Shown: positions 1-12,000 of the stretch, piece after piece
Layout of the letters: every line of letters starts with the position of its first letter
Numbering within the stretch: the stretch's first letter is position 1
DNA from: Pseudomonadales bacterium
GTDB taxonomy: Bacteria; Pseudomonadota; Gammaproteobacteria; Pseudomonadales; UBA5518
Assembly: GCA_022072145.1 (NCBI GenBank)
Contig: JAJVIG010000024.1
Location: 1-64,000 of the forward strand
Length of the DNA: 64,000 nucleotides
Direction: 5' to 3'
The notes under the pieces: generated by a model
Told to the model about the DNA's origin: nothing
Database searches by the model: none
The model's input: only the letters and a program-made list of their open reading frames with translations
Program-made: the position numbers and the translations under genes

Positions 1-3000
1 CTCCCGCATCCGCCGCTGCGCCTGCGGCCGCGGCTCCACCGGCCGCTGCCTCCGCGGCCGGGGCCGCCGCCGCACCGTGCGCCGGCGCCTCGAAGCGGGT
101 GCGGTAGTCGTCCCCGCCCTGCCCGTCGCGGTTGCCGTCCAGCGCGCCGAAGAAGCCGTGGAAGGCGTCCGCGCCGCTGCGCAGCAACACCTCGTAGACA
201 CCGCCCTCGAAGCGCTCGCCGGCCGCCACCACGAAGCGGAACCCGCGCCCGTCCGCATCCAGCGTGATCGTGCCCGCCACCGGCCGCCCGTCGGGGCCGT
301 TCACCACGATGTCCGGCGCCCCCGCGCTGCCGCGGCCCGCGTCGTCCAGCGCCACCTCCAGCCCCTCGCTCGCCAGCGCCTGGTTGAAGCGCACCGCGAA
401 GCCGTCGAGCAGCGGCACGAAGCGCTCCACCCACAGCAGCGCGCGCGCCGCCGCCGGCCGTCCCGGCGCCTTCGCCTCAGCGGCCGTCGCACGCATCGAA
501 CCCGGTTCGCGACCCACCGTGTCGACCAGCACCGGCTGCGCCAGACCGCCCAGCGGCTCCAGCGTCACGAAGCCGCCCGTGACCGCGATGCCGCGCCGCG
601 CCAGCGCCGGATCGCTCACGTCGAAGGCGTAGCGGTTGGGCTGTGCCGGCACCGGCACCACCACGATCGCGTCCTCGACCACCGCGCGGCGCACCCGTAC
701 CGTGAAGCGCTGCGAGGCCTCCCCGCCGGCGCCGTCACGCACCGCCACCGTGAACTGCGCCGCCGTACCCGGCGTCGTCGCCCGCCACGTCAGCACCCCG
801 CTCACCGGATCGAGCAGCGCCCCGGCCGGTCCACTCAGCAGGTGGTAGCTGAGCGCGTCACCGTCGATGTCGCTGCCCTGCAACTGCACGCGGAACAGCT
901 CGCCCGCCCCGATCCGTGCATCCGCCACCGGCGCCAGCACGGGCAGGTCGTTGACCGCCTCCACCGTCACCGTCACCACCGCCTCGGCGCTCGCGCCCGC
1001 GGCATCCGTGACGCGGTACGAGAAGCGGTCCGTGCCGTGGTAGTTCGCCGCCGGCGTGTAGCGGATCCGTCCGCCCTCGAGCACCGCCGTGCCGTGCGCG
1101 GGTGCCGCGGCCAGCGCCAGCGTCAGCGCATCGCCGTCGATATCATGGTCGTTGGCGAGCACGTCGATCAGCACCGTGCCGTCCTCGGCCACGCTTGCGC
1201 GGTCATCCACCGCCACCGGTGCGTCGTTGACCGCCGTCACCGTGATCACCACCCGCGCCGTCGCCTCGCCGCCCCGGCCGTCAGCGATCCGGTAGACGAG
1301 TTCCTCGCTGCCGTGGAAGTTCGCCGACGGCGTGTAGCGGATCCGCCCGTCCTCGAGCACCGCCGTGCCGTGCTGCGCCGCCGAGACCTCGAGGATCGTC
1401 AGCGTATCCTCATCGGCATCGCTGTCGTTGGCCAGCACAGCGACCCGCAGCGTGCCGTCCTCGGCCACCGTGACCGCGTCGTCCACGGCCACCGGCGCCG
1501 TGTTCGGCGCCACCCGCACCTCGACCGTCACGCTGGTGCTCGCGCTCGAGCCCAGCGGGTCCACGATCGTGTAGCCGAAGCTGTCGCTGCCCGTGAAGCC
1601 TTCCGCCGGCGTGTAGCGGATCCGCCCGTCCTCGAGCGTCACCGTGCCGTTGGCCGGTTGCGTCAGCGCATCGATCGCGAGTGCCTCGCCCTCGGGGTCG
1701 ACGTCGTTCGCCAGCACGTCGATCAGCACCGTGCCACCGGCCTGGACCTCGGCCGCATCGGCGTTGGCCACCGGCGCCTGGTTCTCGACCTCGCGCGGCA
1801 GCACCGTCACCTGGAAGCTGCGCGTGGTCTCGCGCACCCCGTCGCTCACCGTCACCGTGAAGCCGTAGCTCGCGTTCGGGCCGGCCGCGGTCCAGCTGAT
1901 CAGCCCGCTCGCGGCGTCGATCGCCGCGCCGTCCGGCGCCGCATCGAGCCGGTAGGACAGCGTATCGCCGTCCGGGTCGCTCGCCTGCACCGCCAGCGAC
2001 AGCGCCACGCCCTCGAGCAGTTCGAGGTCCGCGATCGGCGCCACCACCGGTGCGCGGTTCGCCGCCAGCACCGTCACCGTGACCGTCGCCGTCGCGCTCG
2101 CGCCGTCGGGATCGACCACCGTGTAGCTGAAGCTGTCGCTGCCCGTGAAGCCCTCCGCCGGCGTGTAGCGGACCGCACCGTCCTCGATCGCCGCCGTGCC
2201 GTTGGCAGGCTGCGTGAGGGCATCGATCGTGAGCGCCTCGCCCTCCGGGTCGAGGTCGTTGCCGAGCACGTCGATCCGCACCGAGGCGCCCTGCTCCACC
2301 GTCGCTGCGTCGGCCGCCGCCAGCGGCGCGCGGTTCTCGCCGCCCGCGGGCAGCACCGTCACCGTGAAGCTGCGGCTCGCCTCCGCGCTGCCGTCGCCGA
2401 CCGTGACCGTGAACACCACCGCGGTGCCCGGACCGCTCGCGGTCCACGTGATCGCACCCGTCGCCGCATCGATCGTGGCACCGGCAGGCGCCTGGTCGAG
2501 CCGGAACGCGAGCGCATCGCCGTCGATGTCGCTGGCGCTCACCGCCAGCTGCAGCGTCACGCCCTCGACGATCTCGTAATCGTCGATCGGCGCCAGCTCC
2601 GGTGCGTCGTTGACCGCCTCCACCGTCACCGCCACCGTCGCGCCCGCCACGTTGCCGGCCGAATCGACGATGCGGTAGGTGAACGCGTCGCTGCCGTTGA
2701 AGTCCGGCCGCGGCGTGTAGCGGATCCGTCCGTCCTCGATCGCCAGCGTGCCGTGCGCGGCCTCGCCCACGTCGAGCAGCGCGATGAAGTCCCCGTCGGC
2801 GTCGCTGTCGTTGGCCAGCACGTCGATGAGCACCGTGGCGTCCTCGGCCACGGTGGTGGTATCGGCCTGCGCCACCGGCGCCACATTCACGCTATCCGGC
2901 CCCAGGAAGCGCACGTCGTCGATGCGCACCGTGGTGTCCAGCGCCCCGAAGCCGAGCAGGTCGAAATACAACGCCGCCTCGCTGCCGGCCACGCCCTCGG

Positions 3001-6000
3001 CCAGCTCCACCGTCACCAGCACCGGCTGCGACAGGTCGATCGACGCCAGCGCCTGGCCCTGCAGATCGGTCACCCGCACGCCGCTCGCGCGGTACACCGT
3101 GCCGCTCGACTGCAGGTTGAAGAACGCATCCGAATCGCTCAGCCCGATCGTGCCCACCAGCGACTGCAGCGTGTCCGGATCCAGCAGCGCCACCTCGAAG
3201 GCGTCCGGCGGGATCCCGCTCGCCCCCGACAGCGTGCCGCCGGTGAGGGTGAACTGCAGGCGGGTGGCGTCCACCGGCACCTTGAAGGTCTGCGTCAGGC
3301 GCGTGTTGCGCTGGCCGTCCTCGCTGAACACCGCCTCGCCACCGCTCACCGTCGCCGAGCCGCTGGTGCGCCAGCCGTACTCGTACAGCGCCGCGTCGTC
3401 GATGCCGAAGCTGCCGTTGATCAGCAGACCGCCGAGCGCACGGCTCAGGTCCAGCGTGACCGGGATGCGCCGCACCCCCAGCTCCAGCGCATCGACCATC
3501 ACGCTGTTCGGCGCCACGTTGGCATCGATGTGCGACAACCCCAGCACGTGCCCGAACTCGTGCGCCAGCACCGTCAGCAGGTCCACCCGCCCGAAGGCAT
3601 CGCCCCCGGTCGCGCGCCGCGCCTCGGCCGAGAGCGCGAGCCCGAACTCCTCGCTGTAGACCGGTGTCGCATCGACGAACCAGCCGTTGCCCGCCGCATC
3701 GCTGTCCAGCGTCAGCCGCGGCCCGTCGGCCTCCAGCGACACCAGCGCCAGCAGCGCGCCCGGCAGGTCCTCGACCGCGTAGCCGATGCCTTCGAGCGGC
3801 GCGATGTCCGCCCCCGCCTCCAGCCACAGCGACTTCACCTGCGTGACCAGCGACGCCACATCGTCCAGCGTGATCGCCTCGGCGCCGGCGCCTTCGCCCG
3901 GTGCCGCCAGCGGCACCGGCACGAACACCGTGTACTCGCCGATGCCGCCGTCGTCGTCGGTCACACGCAACGTCACCGTGGTCGGCGCCGAGAACACGTG
4001 GTTGACCAGCAGCGGGCCGGAGACCAGCTGGCCGCCGATGTTCCATGTAACCGTGTGCGTATCACCGCTGCCGGCGTCCGTGAACGAGCCCTGCAGCCGG
4101 TGCGCGCCCCCCGGGGTAGCCGGCGGCGTCACCGCGATCGAGACCACCGGGTCGGCGTTGGCGATCGCCACCGTCTTGCTGGTCTCGTCGAGGCGCGCGC
4201 GGACGGGGTCGACGCTGAAGTAGATCTTCACTCCGATCTGGTACTCGTCGTCGTCACCGGGCGGGCGATCGTCGGCGTAGCGGTGCGTGAACGTGAGCGT
4301 TGTCTTGCCACTGAAGTCCGACGCACCCACCTGCACCTCGGTCAGCGTCTGCCCGTCACCGAAGTCGATGTCGAGGTCGTACTGGCCATCGATGGACACC
4401 CCGAAAACTTCGACCGTCACGGTGACGACACCGCCCTCGTCGCTGGCTTCGGGTGTGACTTCGACGTTCCACAGGAACTCGAAGTCCGGATCCTCTTCCT
4501 CGATCACGACGATCTGCTGCGGCACCGGATCGGAGGCACTGCCGTCGTCGTCGGTGACGACCAGCGTCGCGGTGTAGGTCCCTGCGACAAGGAAGGTGAA
4601 CGTCGGATTCTGCAGTGTCGAGGTGCCGAAGACGGCGCCGGTGTCGTTCGACACCACCGTCCACTCATAGGTGAACGTGTCGAGCTCGCCTACATCGGTC
4701 TGGTCCGCGAGCAGCGTCACCGAGCCGCCGGCAAAGGTCGCGACGTCACCGCCGCCGATCGCCACCGGGGCGACGTTCTTGACCACCAGTGCGGCGTCCG
4801 CCGTCGCCTCGCCGCTGTCGTCGTCGACCACGCGCACCGTCACGTTGCGCGTATCCTCCGTCGTGCCACTGGGATCGTCGTCGAGGTACTGGTAGCTGAA
4901 GGTCTGGCTGCCGAGCACACCGACGTACTCCTGTTCGCCGAGCCCGTCGTCCCAATCGATGAACACCGTGAAGGTGTCCTGATCGGACGGGTCGTCGATA
5001 TCGACCTGTAGTTCGGCAGTGCCGCCTTCGTCGATCTCGGGCGTGAGGAACGCCGCGCTGATCGTCGGCTCGACATTCACCACGGTGAGGTCGAGTTCGC
5101 GGGTCGCCTCGCCGCGATCGTCGTCGATGATGCGGATCTTGACCTGGCCGAGATCCTGCGGTGTATGAGTCGGATCATCGTCCGCAAGCAGATGCGTCAC
5201 CGTGATCGTTCCACGCCCCTGCGGATCCAGCGCCAGCGTGTGCGTCTCGGTGACCCCGTCGGGCCACTCGAGCTCCATCCGCAGGGTATCCTCGAGACCC
5301 TCGTCCGAGTATTCCACCGTCAGGCTGGCCTGCTCGCCCTCCTCGACGCTCGTTACATCCAGGCTCGCCTGTTCGATGACCGGATCCACGTTGTTCACTC
5401 GCACGGCGATGGTGCGCTCGTGGCGACCGCCGTCGTCGTCCTCCAGGGTGACGCGGATCGTGTAGCTGTCGTGCGGTGTGGCGGTCGGATCGTCGTCCTT
5501 GTAGGTGTGGCTCTTCTCCAGGGTGCTGCTGCCGCCGTCGCTGAAGCTGGGCAGGTCCTCCACGACGGTCGGCGTGCTGCCGTCACCCCAGTCGATCGTG
5601 ATCCGGAACTCGTCGAGCACGCCGACGTCGTCGAAGTCGATCGTCAGCCCGGCATCCTCACCCTCGTCGATCTCGACGCTCTCGAGCTGCAGCGACTCGA
5701 TCCGCGGATCGACGTTGCGGATCTCCGTGCGCGCCGTGGCAGTATCGGCGCCGACCACGTTGTTCGCGGTCACCACGATCGATTTCGGGTCGGCCGCCGT
5801 TCCGTTCGGGTCATCATCGGCGTAAATGTGCGAGAACGACGCCGTGCGCACTCCGGGTCCTACCGTGCGGGTCTCGATCGGCGTGCCGTCCCGCCAGGAC
5901 ACCGTGATCGTGGTCTCGAGCGCCGGATCGGCGGGAACCCATTCCACATCGAGCGTCGCCGAGTCGCCCTCGTTCACGACCGGCGTGACCGTGACCTCGA

Positions 6001-9000
6001 GGCCCTTCGAGAAACGGATGTCATCGAGGAAATAGACCTGGCCGATCAGGGTCGGGAAATTCGGATCGGCAAAGGTGTCGCCCTCGTCGAACACGACCCT
6101 GGTCGAACCTTCCATGTCCGCGTGCTGGAACTGCAGAAGCGCCACCTTGCCCTTGAACTCCTCGGGCACCGGGACCGCGTAGGTGTGGCGACTGAAGAAC
6201 GACGGCTCCAGCTCGACGGTGAGCCATTCGCTGTCTTGCAGATCCGGATCCAGCTCGGTCGCGAGGAAGCGCACCTTGAGCTTGGCCGGTGTCACCATCA
6301 CCGGCGCCACCACCGAGAACGCGAGCAGCGGCTCGTCCGCAGGCACCATCACGCGATTGTGCGTGATGGTATCCAGGTCGGCGATCTGGGCGATGATATC
6401 GTTGACGAACTGACCGGCGACGTCGCCGATGGTCAGGCGCAGGAAGTCCTCGACCACCGAGCTCGCGCCCATCATCAATGCATAGTTGGAGCCGGCCTTG
6501 AACAGATCCTTGAACAACTGCTCCAGGTAGGTGCCCATGTACTCCTTGAAGTTGTCTACCCCGAGCGGGTTCAGCTTCTTGTCCGGATCGACCTTGATCA
6601 GGTCCTGGATCGGCTTGATCGCCGCACCTGCGTCGATCAGCTTGTCGAGCACGCCGGCGGCGAGATCGTAGAGCGCCGAGTTGGCATTGAAGATCTTGCG
6701 GTTCTCGCTGTTGTCGCCCCAGTTCAGCTCGTACCAGTCGCGATAGCCCTGCGAGCTGCTCGCGTCCGGCTTCTTCGGCTCGCCGCCGAGGAAATCGAGC
6801 TTCGCCTTCGCCGCCAGCGCGCCGATCGTCTTGTCGACGATCAGGTCCCAGATCTTGCGCAACGCGCCGGTGGCCAGTGCCCCGACGTTGGTTTCGAAAA
6901 CGAACAGCCCGCCGATGTCGAGCGTGCCCACCGGACCGAAGTCGATATTGAACCCCTCGCCGCCGTGGAAGGACCAGCCCGGCAGTTCGTAGGACAGCGG
7001 GAAGCGGTACTTGTCCGCGCCCGGCAGCAGCCGGTTCAGCAGCGACTGGCGGGTGCCGTGCTCGAAGTTGCCGTTGAACACGTTGGGCACCGCGTCGGGG
7101 CCCTTGGTGACCTCCGTGTTGTCGTCGGTGAGCGGTACACCGTCGCCGTACCAGATCGGGCGGTTCGATCCCGAACCGCCACCGCCGGAGTAGTACCACC
7201 CGGTCCCGATGCCCTCCCAGATCGCGCCGGCGCTGGTCCACTGGGCCGACGACACCAGGTAGTCGGTCGTCGCGCCCGGCACCGTCCAGTACCACGGCTT
7301 GGCATTGAAATCGAACACCGGAATGCCCAGGGCACGCGTGCTGATGCCCTCGTCGACGATGCGCCGGAACACCGGGTTGCCATCGAAGGTGAGCAGGTTC
7401 GTGCCCGCGGTTCCGGCGTACCACTGCCAGACGCGGCTGTGCGGACCACCGACGCCGGTGATGCCGAAGTCCTCGCCCGTGAAGCCGGCGATGCCGTTCA
7501 TGAAGAAATTGAGGTCGGCGCTCTCGATGAAACGGCCGTTCGGTGTCGCTGTTATGCCGGTACTGCGGCCGGCGGTCTGGTAGTAGTTGTCGAGGTAACC
7601 GATGTTGGTCCAGCGCTTGACGTCCGGATCCTTGAAGTCGTCGTAGGGGATGTTCAGCGCGACGCCCATCACGTCGACCAGCGTGAGCAGCCGGCCCAAC
7701 CACAGTTTGGTGGTGGTCAGTGCAGCCGTGGCCGCCGGCATGACGAATACCGAGATCGGTGCCGCGATCGTCAGCGCGTTGTTCACGAAGTCGAGCATGT
7801 CGCGCAGCGGCACCGCCAGCGCTTCCTGCTTGAAGTCGTGCGCATCAAGCGTGGTCATGTGGATATCGGTGACTTCCGGGTGCCACACGCCGAGCCGCTG
7901 CGCGATCTCGCTGTTCACCACGGTCCCGCGGCTGTGGCCGATGAGGTGCAGCGGAGAGGAGAACAGCTTGTTTCCGCTGTCGCGGTTCAACGCGGCAAGC
8001 GAGGTGTACAGCGCTTCGGCAGCGGCCTCGGAGAAGCCGCTGTCACTGATGTCGGACTCCTTGCTCCAGTCCGCGACCAGCACCACGGCCTTGCCGTCCT
8101 GCAGCACATCCGCGCCAACCGCGGTGCCGTCGGCGTCGCGCCACTCGCCCGTGTTCTTGTTGTACAGCAGCACCACGCCGCCGCCGGCCGCGTTGGCGAT
8201 CAGGCGTGCGAGCGCGATGAACTGCGCCGGGTTCTGGAACGCGGCGTCGCTGGTCGTGGCTTTGAGGTCGAAGCCGTGCGTGATCAGCGTGACGCCGTTG
8301 TACGAACCGTTGCGATCGATCGGCTGCGCGACGAAGCTGGCGGATTCGATATACGTCTCACCGGCCGCAACCAGCTTGACCCCCCAGTAGTAGCGCTGGC
8401 CCGCGGTAAGCAGTGCGGGCGAGAACGGCAGGTCGATGCTGCTGGCGCCGGACAGCACCTCCGAGGTCCAGATCCGGTTCGGGTTGCGATCGGCCCCGGT
8501 GTACGACGGATTCGAGTCGATCACCGGCGTCAGCGTGCGCTCCACGGGCGGATCGTCGGGCCACAGACCTTCGCCCGGAGCAAGCGTACTGACGAACACC
8601 TGCACCGTGTAATTCGAGGTGCCGAGCAGGCCGGTATCCACATTCCAGCGGAACTTGAGCGGCACGCTGGCGTTGTGCAGATCCTTGGTTCCCAGCGGGT
8701 CGATCAGCGTGAGCGGATCGGCCGGCTGCACCGACAGGCCGCGCGCGAGTTGCCCGATCGCGATACCCGGCAGGTTGACCGGCTTCGACGGGTCGGGGTC
8801 GTCGGGCAGTTCGTCCACCGGATACCGGGTGAGATCGTTGCCCCCCGGCGAGGTTGCCTTCTCGTTCAGGTTCGCGACATCGAACACCAGCACGTCGCCG
8901 GCGTTGCGGTACAGCGCGTAGAGCTTGGAGCCGTCCGAGGACAGTTCCAGATCGGTCGCGAACGACAACGGGATCGGCGTCGTCGAGGCGAGGATCTTCG

Positions 9001-12000
9001 CCCCGGGACCGAACGGGTCCTTGATGACGCCGATCTTGGAACCCGTCTCGTGGGTGTCCATGTACTCGATCCAGAAACTCGGATCGTTGGCGCCCACGCT
9101 GAGCGGCACACCCCAGTCGCTGACATACGCGTACGTGAAATCAGGCGCCACGACGACGTCGTAGGCGTCACGTATGTACAGCTGGTATTTCTGGTTGCTG
9201 TTGCGCGACAGCTGCAGATCGATCCGCCGGATATTGGCGTCGAAGGAATCGGGCGCGCTGTTGCTGACCTGGACTACGGCCAGCCCCATGTAGCGCTGCC
9301 CCGGCCCGCTGCCGCCCAGCCGCGAGACGAAGGCCATGCGGTCCGGATCGGAGGTGCCCGTGATCCCCATCGGCTCGATGCCACCGTCGAATTCGGCGAT
9401 CACCTTGCGCCAGTCGCGCGGGTTGGCGGTCGCATCGGGCGCCGGCCGGTCGTTCTCGTCGACGTTGATCACCATCACCGCGCCCGGATCGCGCCCGCCG
9501 AGCGTCCAGGGTTGCGTTCCCCCGAACAGTTCGGTCGCCGGCGCCGTCAGCCACAGCCGCGTGCCATCGGCGTTCAGTGCGATGCCGTTGATCTTGTTGT
9601 TCGGCGTCGTGACTGCGATCGTGTCGACGATGCGGTGCAGATCCTCGCCCGGCCGGATGTCGATGACGTAGATCGCCGAGCCGGCCGCGACGTAGAGGTA
9701 GCGCCCGTTCGGATCGAGCTCCATGGCGGTGGGACGCACCCCGTTCGGGAGCGCGATGAGGTCCAGCGAGTCCGTTGCCGGCGTGGCATCGGCGAGTTGC
9801 AGCCCGATGCCGTCGACGACCCAGATTCCCGCCGGCTTGTCGGTACCGGCCTCGACCGCGAGAAACGCACGCGACAGATCGGCGGTGGTGGCGGTATCGA
9901 CGATGTACTGCCCCAGATCGATCTCCTTGACGACCTGTTCGATGCCACCCTGCTGCTTGGTTTGCAGGTCCAGGATCTTCAGCGTCCGGTACTGGCCGAC
10001 AAAACCGTAGCCGCCAGGATTGTTGACCGTGACGCGCTGGCTGCTCGTCCAGTCCTGCACGGTGGTGCTGCCGCCCGTGGTCGCGAACGACTCTGACTTC
10101 GCGCGCTCTACGAAAATGCCGGACAGCCCCAGCACGACCTGCTTGGGAACCCGCAGCTTGATCTGCGTCGCCGAGAACGAGATGGCATCGGAACCGGTCA
10201 CGTAGACCGGATCGCTGCCCTGCCGGAACGCCACGCGCACCTCGTCCCCGCTCATGCCGGCAACGCCGAAGTCGCTGCCGGTCAGGGTCAGCTCGCCGGT
10301 CTGTGCGTCGTAGGAGGCACCGGTGACGATCGGTGTCGCCGGCGGCACGCTGACCGGAGCCGGCACGTCCACGCGGATCCGGGTGGTGTCCTGACCCACA
10401 TCGACCGGCACGTTCACCGACAGCGTTTGTCCCCCGTAGCTCGCGTAGAGCTGGATGTTGGCCGCCTGCAATGCCATCGGCAGCAGGATCAGCGCGGTCG
10501 CCAGCGAACCGAAGGTCACGACGCCGACCAGTGAACCCGAACCGGCGGCGAGGGCGAGCATGTACGTCGCCATCTCCCATCCCGAAAGGTCCAGCGTCAC
10601 CGTCCGCACCGGCTGGTTCGCCCGCGCCATCAGGATGTTGCCGTTGCGCGAGAGGCCGGGCCACGGCGGCGAGGTCGTGCGTGCATAACCGTCGTCGCCG
10701 ACCACGCCCGTGTCCATCGCCGCCCAGTATTTCTGCGGCGTGCCGGTGATGTCCGACTCGATCTCCATGAAGAAGTAGACCTGGTCGCCGGCTTCGTAGC
10801 TTTCGTCGACCGGCACCGCGATCTGCATCGGACCGCTGACCGCGGAACCGTCGATGTCGAGCCGGAACGCATTGCCGAACTCGACGATGGCCGGCACCTC
10901 CACCGCGAGGTCCTCCTCGGCGAGACTGGTGATCGTGACCGTCGTGCCGTCGGACACCTGGCCGGCGCCGAAGGCAACCATCTGCCCGTCCTCACCCAGA
11001 ACCACGCCGCCCCCGGAACCGACCTCGCCACCCGAGGGTGCGACCACGACGACCGGCACCACCTGTTCACCGGAGCGATTGATCACCGTGACCGTGGTCG
11101 CACCCACATTGCGCGCCACCACCCGACCGTCGGCATCGACGGTCGCCACGTGCTCGTCACCGATAACGTAATACGTGCCGTCGGCAGCCGAGTTGAGGTA
11201 CATCTCCGGCCCCCACTGCACGACCATCTGCCGGCTGTCGCCGGGCAGCAACGCGATCGTGTCCGGATAGGCGTCGATGCCGAAGTAGTACGTGAACATC
11301 TCGAGCGCCGTCTGCGGCTCGCCCACCGACACGGCGGTGGCCGCGCTGACGCCGCCGCGCGAAACGCGCAGCACCGCGGTGCCGTCGGCCAGCCCCACCA
11401 GTTCGCCGCGACCGTTCAGCGCCGCGACGGCCGGCTCGGACAGCCAGGTCTGCACGTAGGACAGCGGCAAGGCCACGTCCTGCTCGTCCTCGAAATCGCC
11501 GGTCAACTGCACCAGCCACTGGTCACCGGCACGGATCTTCGGCGCCCGCAGATCGAAGTCGATGCTGGTCAGCCGAGCATCGCTGACCTCGATGGTGAGC
11601 GTGACCGGCGCGGACTTCGTAAAGCCGTCGTCGGCGTAGACGGTCACCGTCGCAGTGCCCGCGAAACCGGCGTCGGGAGTGAAGTGGAGCGTGCGTCCAT
11701 CACCCGCCATACGCACCGTGCCGTTGGTCGCACCGAGGATACCGACGTAGAGCGGATCACCCTCGGGGTCGGAGATCAGACGGTCCACGTTCCAGTTCAG
11801 ATCGAGATCGACGTGGGTCTTGCGCGTCGCGGCGTCGATCGCCGGACCGGCGTTGGCGCCATACCCCAGCGAAGCGAACAGCAGTTGCGTGTCGCTGGCA
11901 TCCAGCGTGCCGTCGCCGTCGAAGTCGGCCGCCCGGTCGTAACCGCCGGTGCGGCGCAGCTCGGCCAGCAGCGCGGCGTCGGCTGCATCGACCTTCGCGT

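Noticed and set aside
77-5011. Long plus-strand open frame (about 1,644 codons)
   Set aside because: It is the exact complementary frame of the giant minus-strand gene, rich in Arg and His with no recognisable family. GC-rich codon bias produces such shadows.
5165-10096. Plus-strand open frame of about 1,643 codons
   Set aside because: Antisense shadow of the propeller/hydrolase/PKD part; no motifs.
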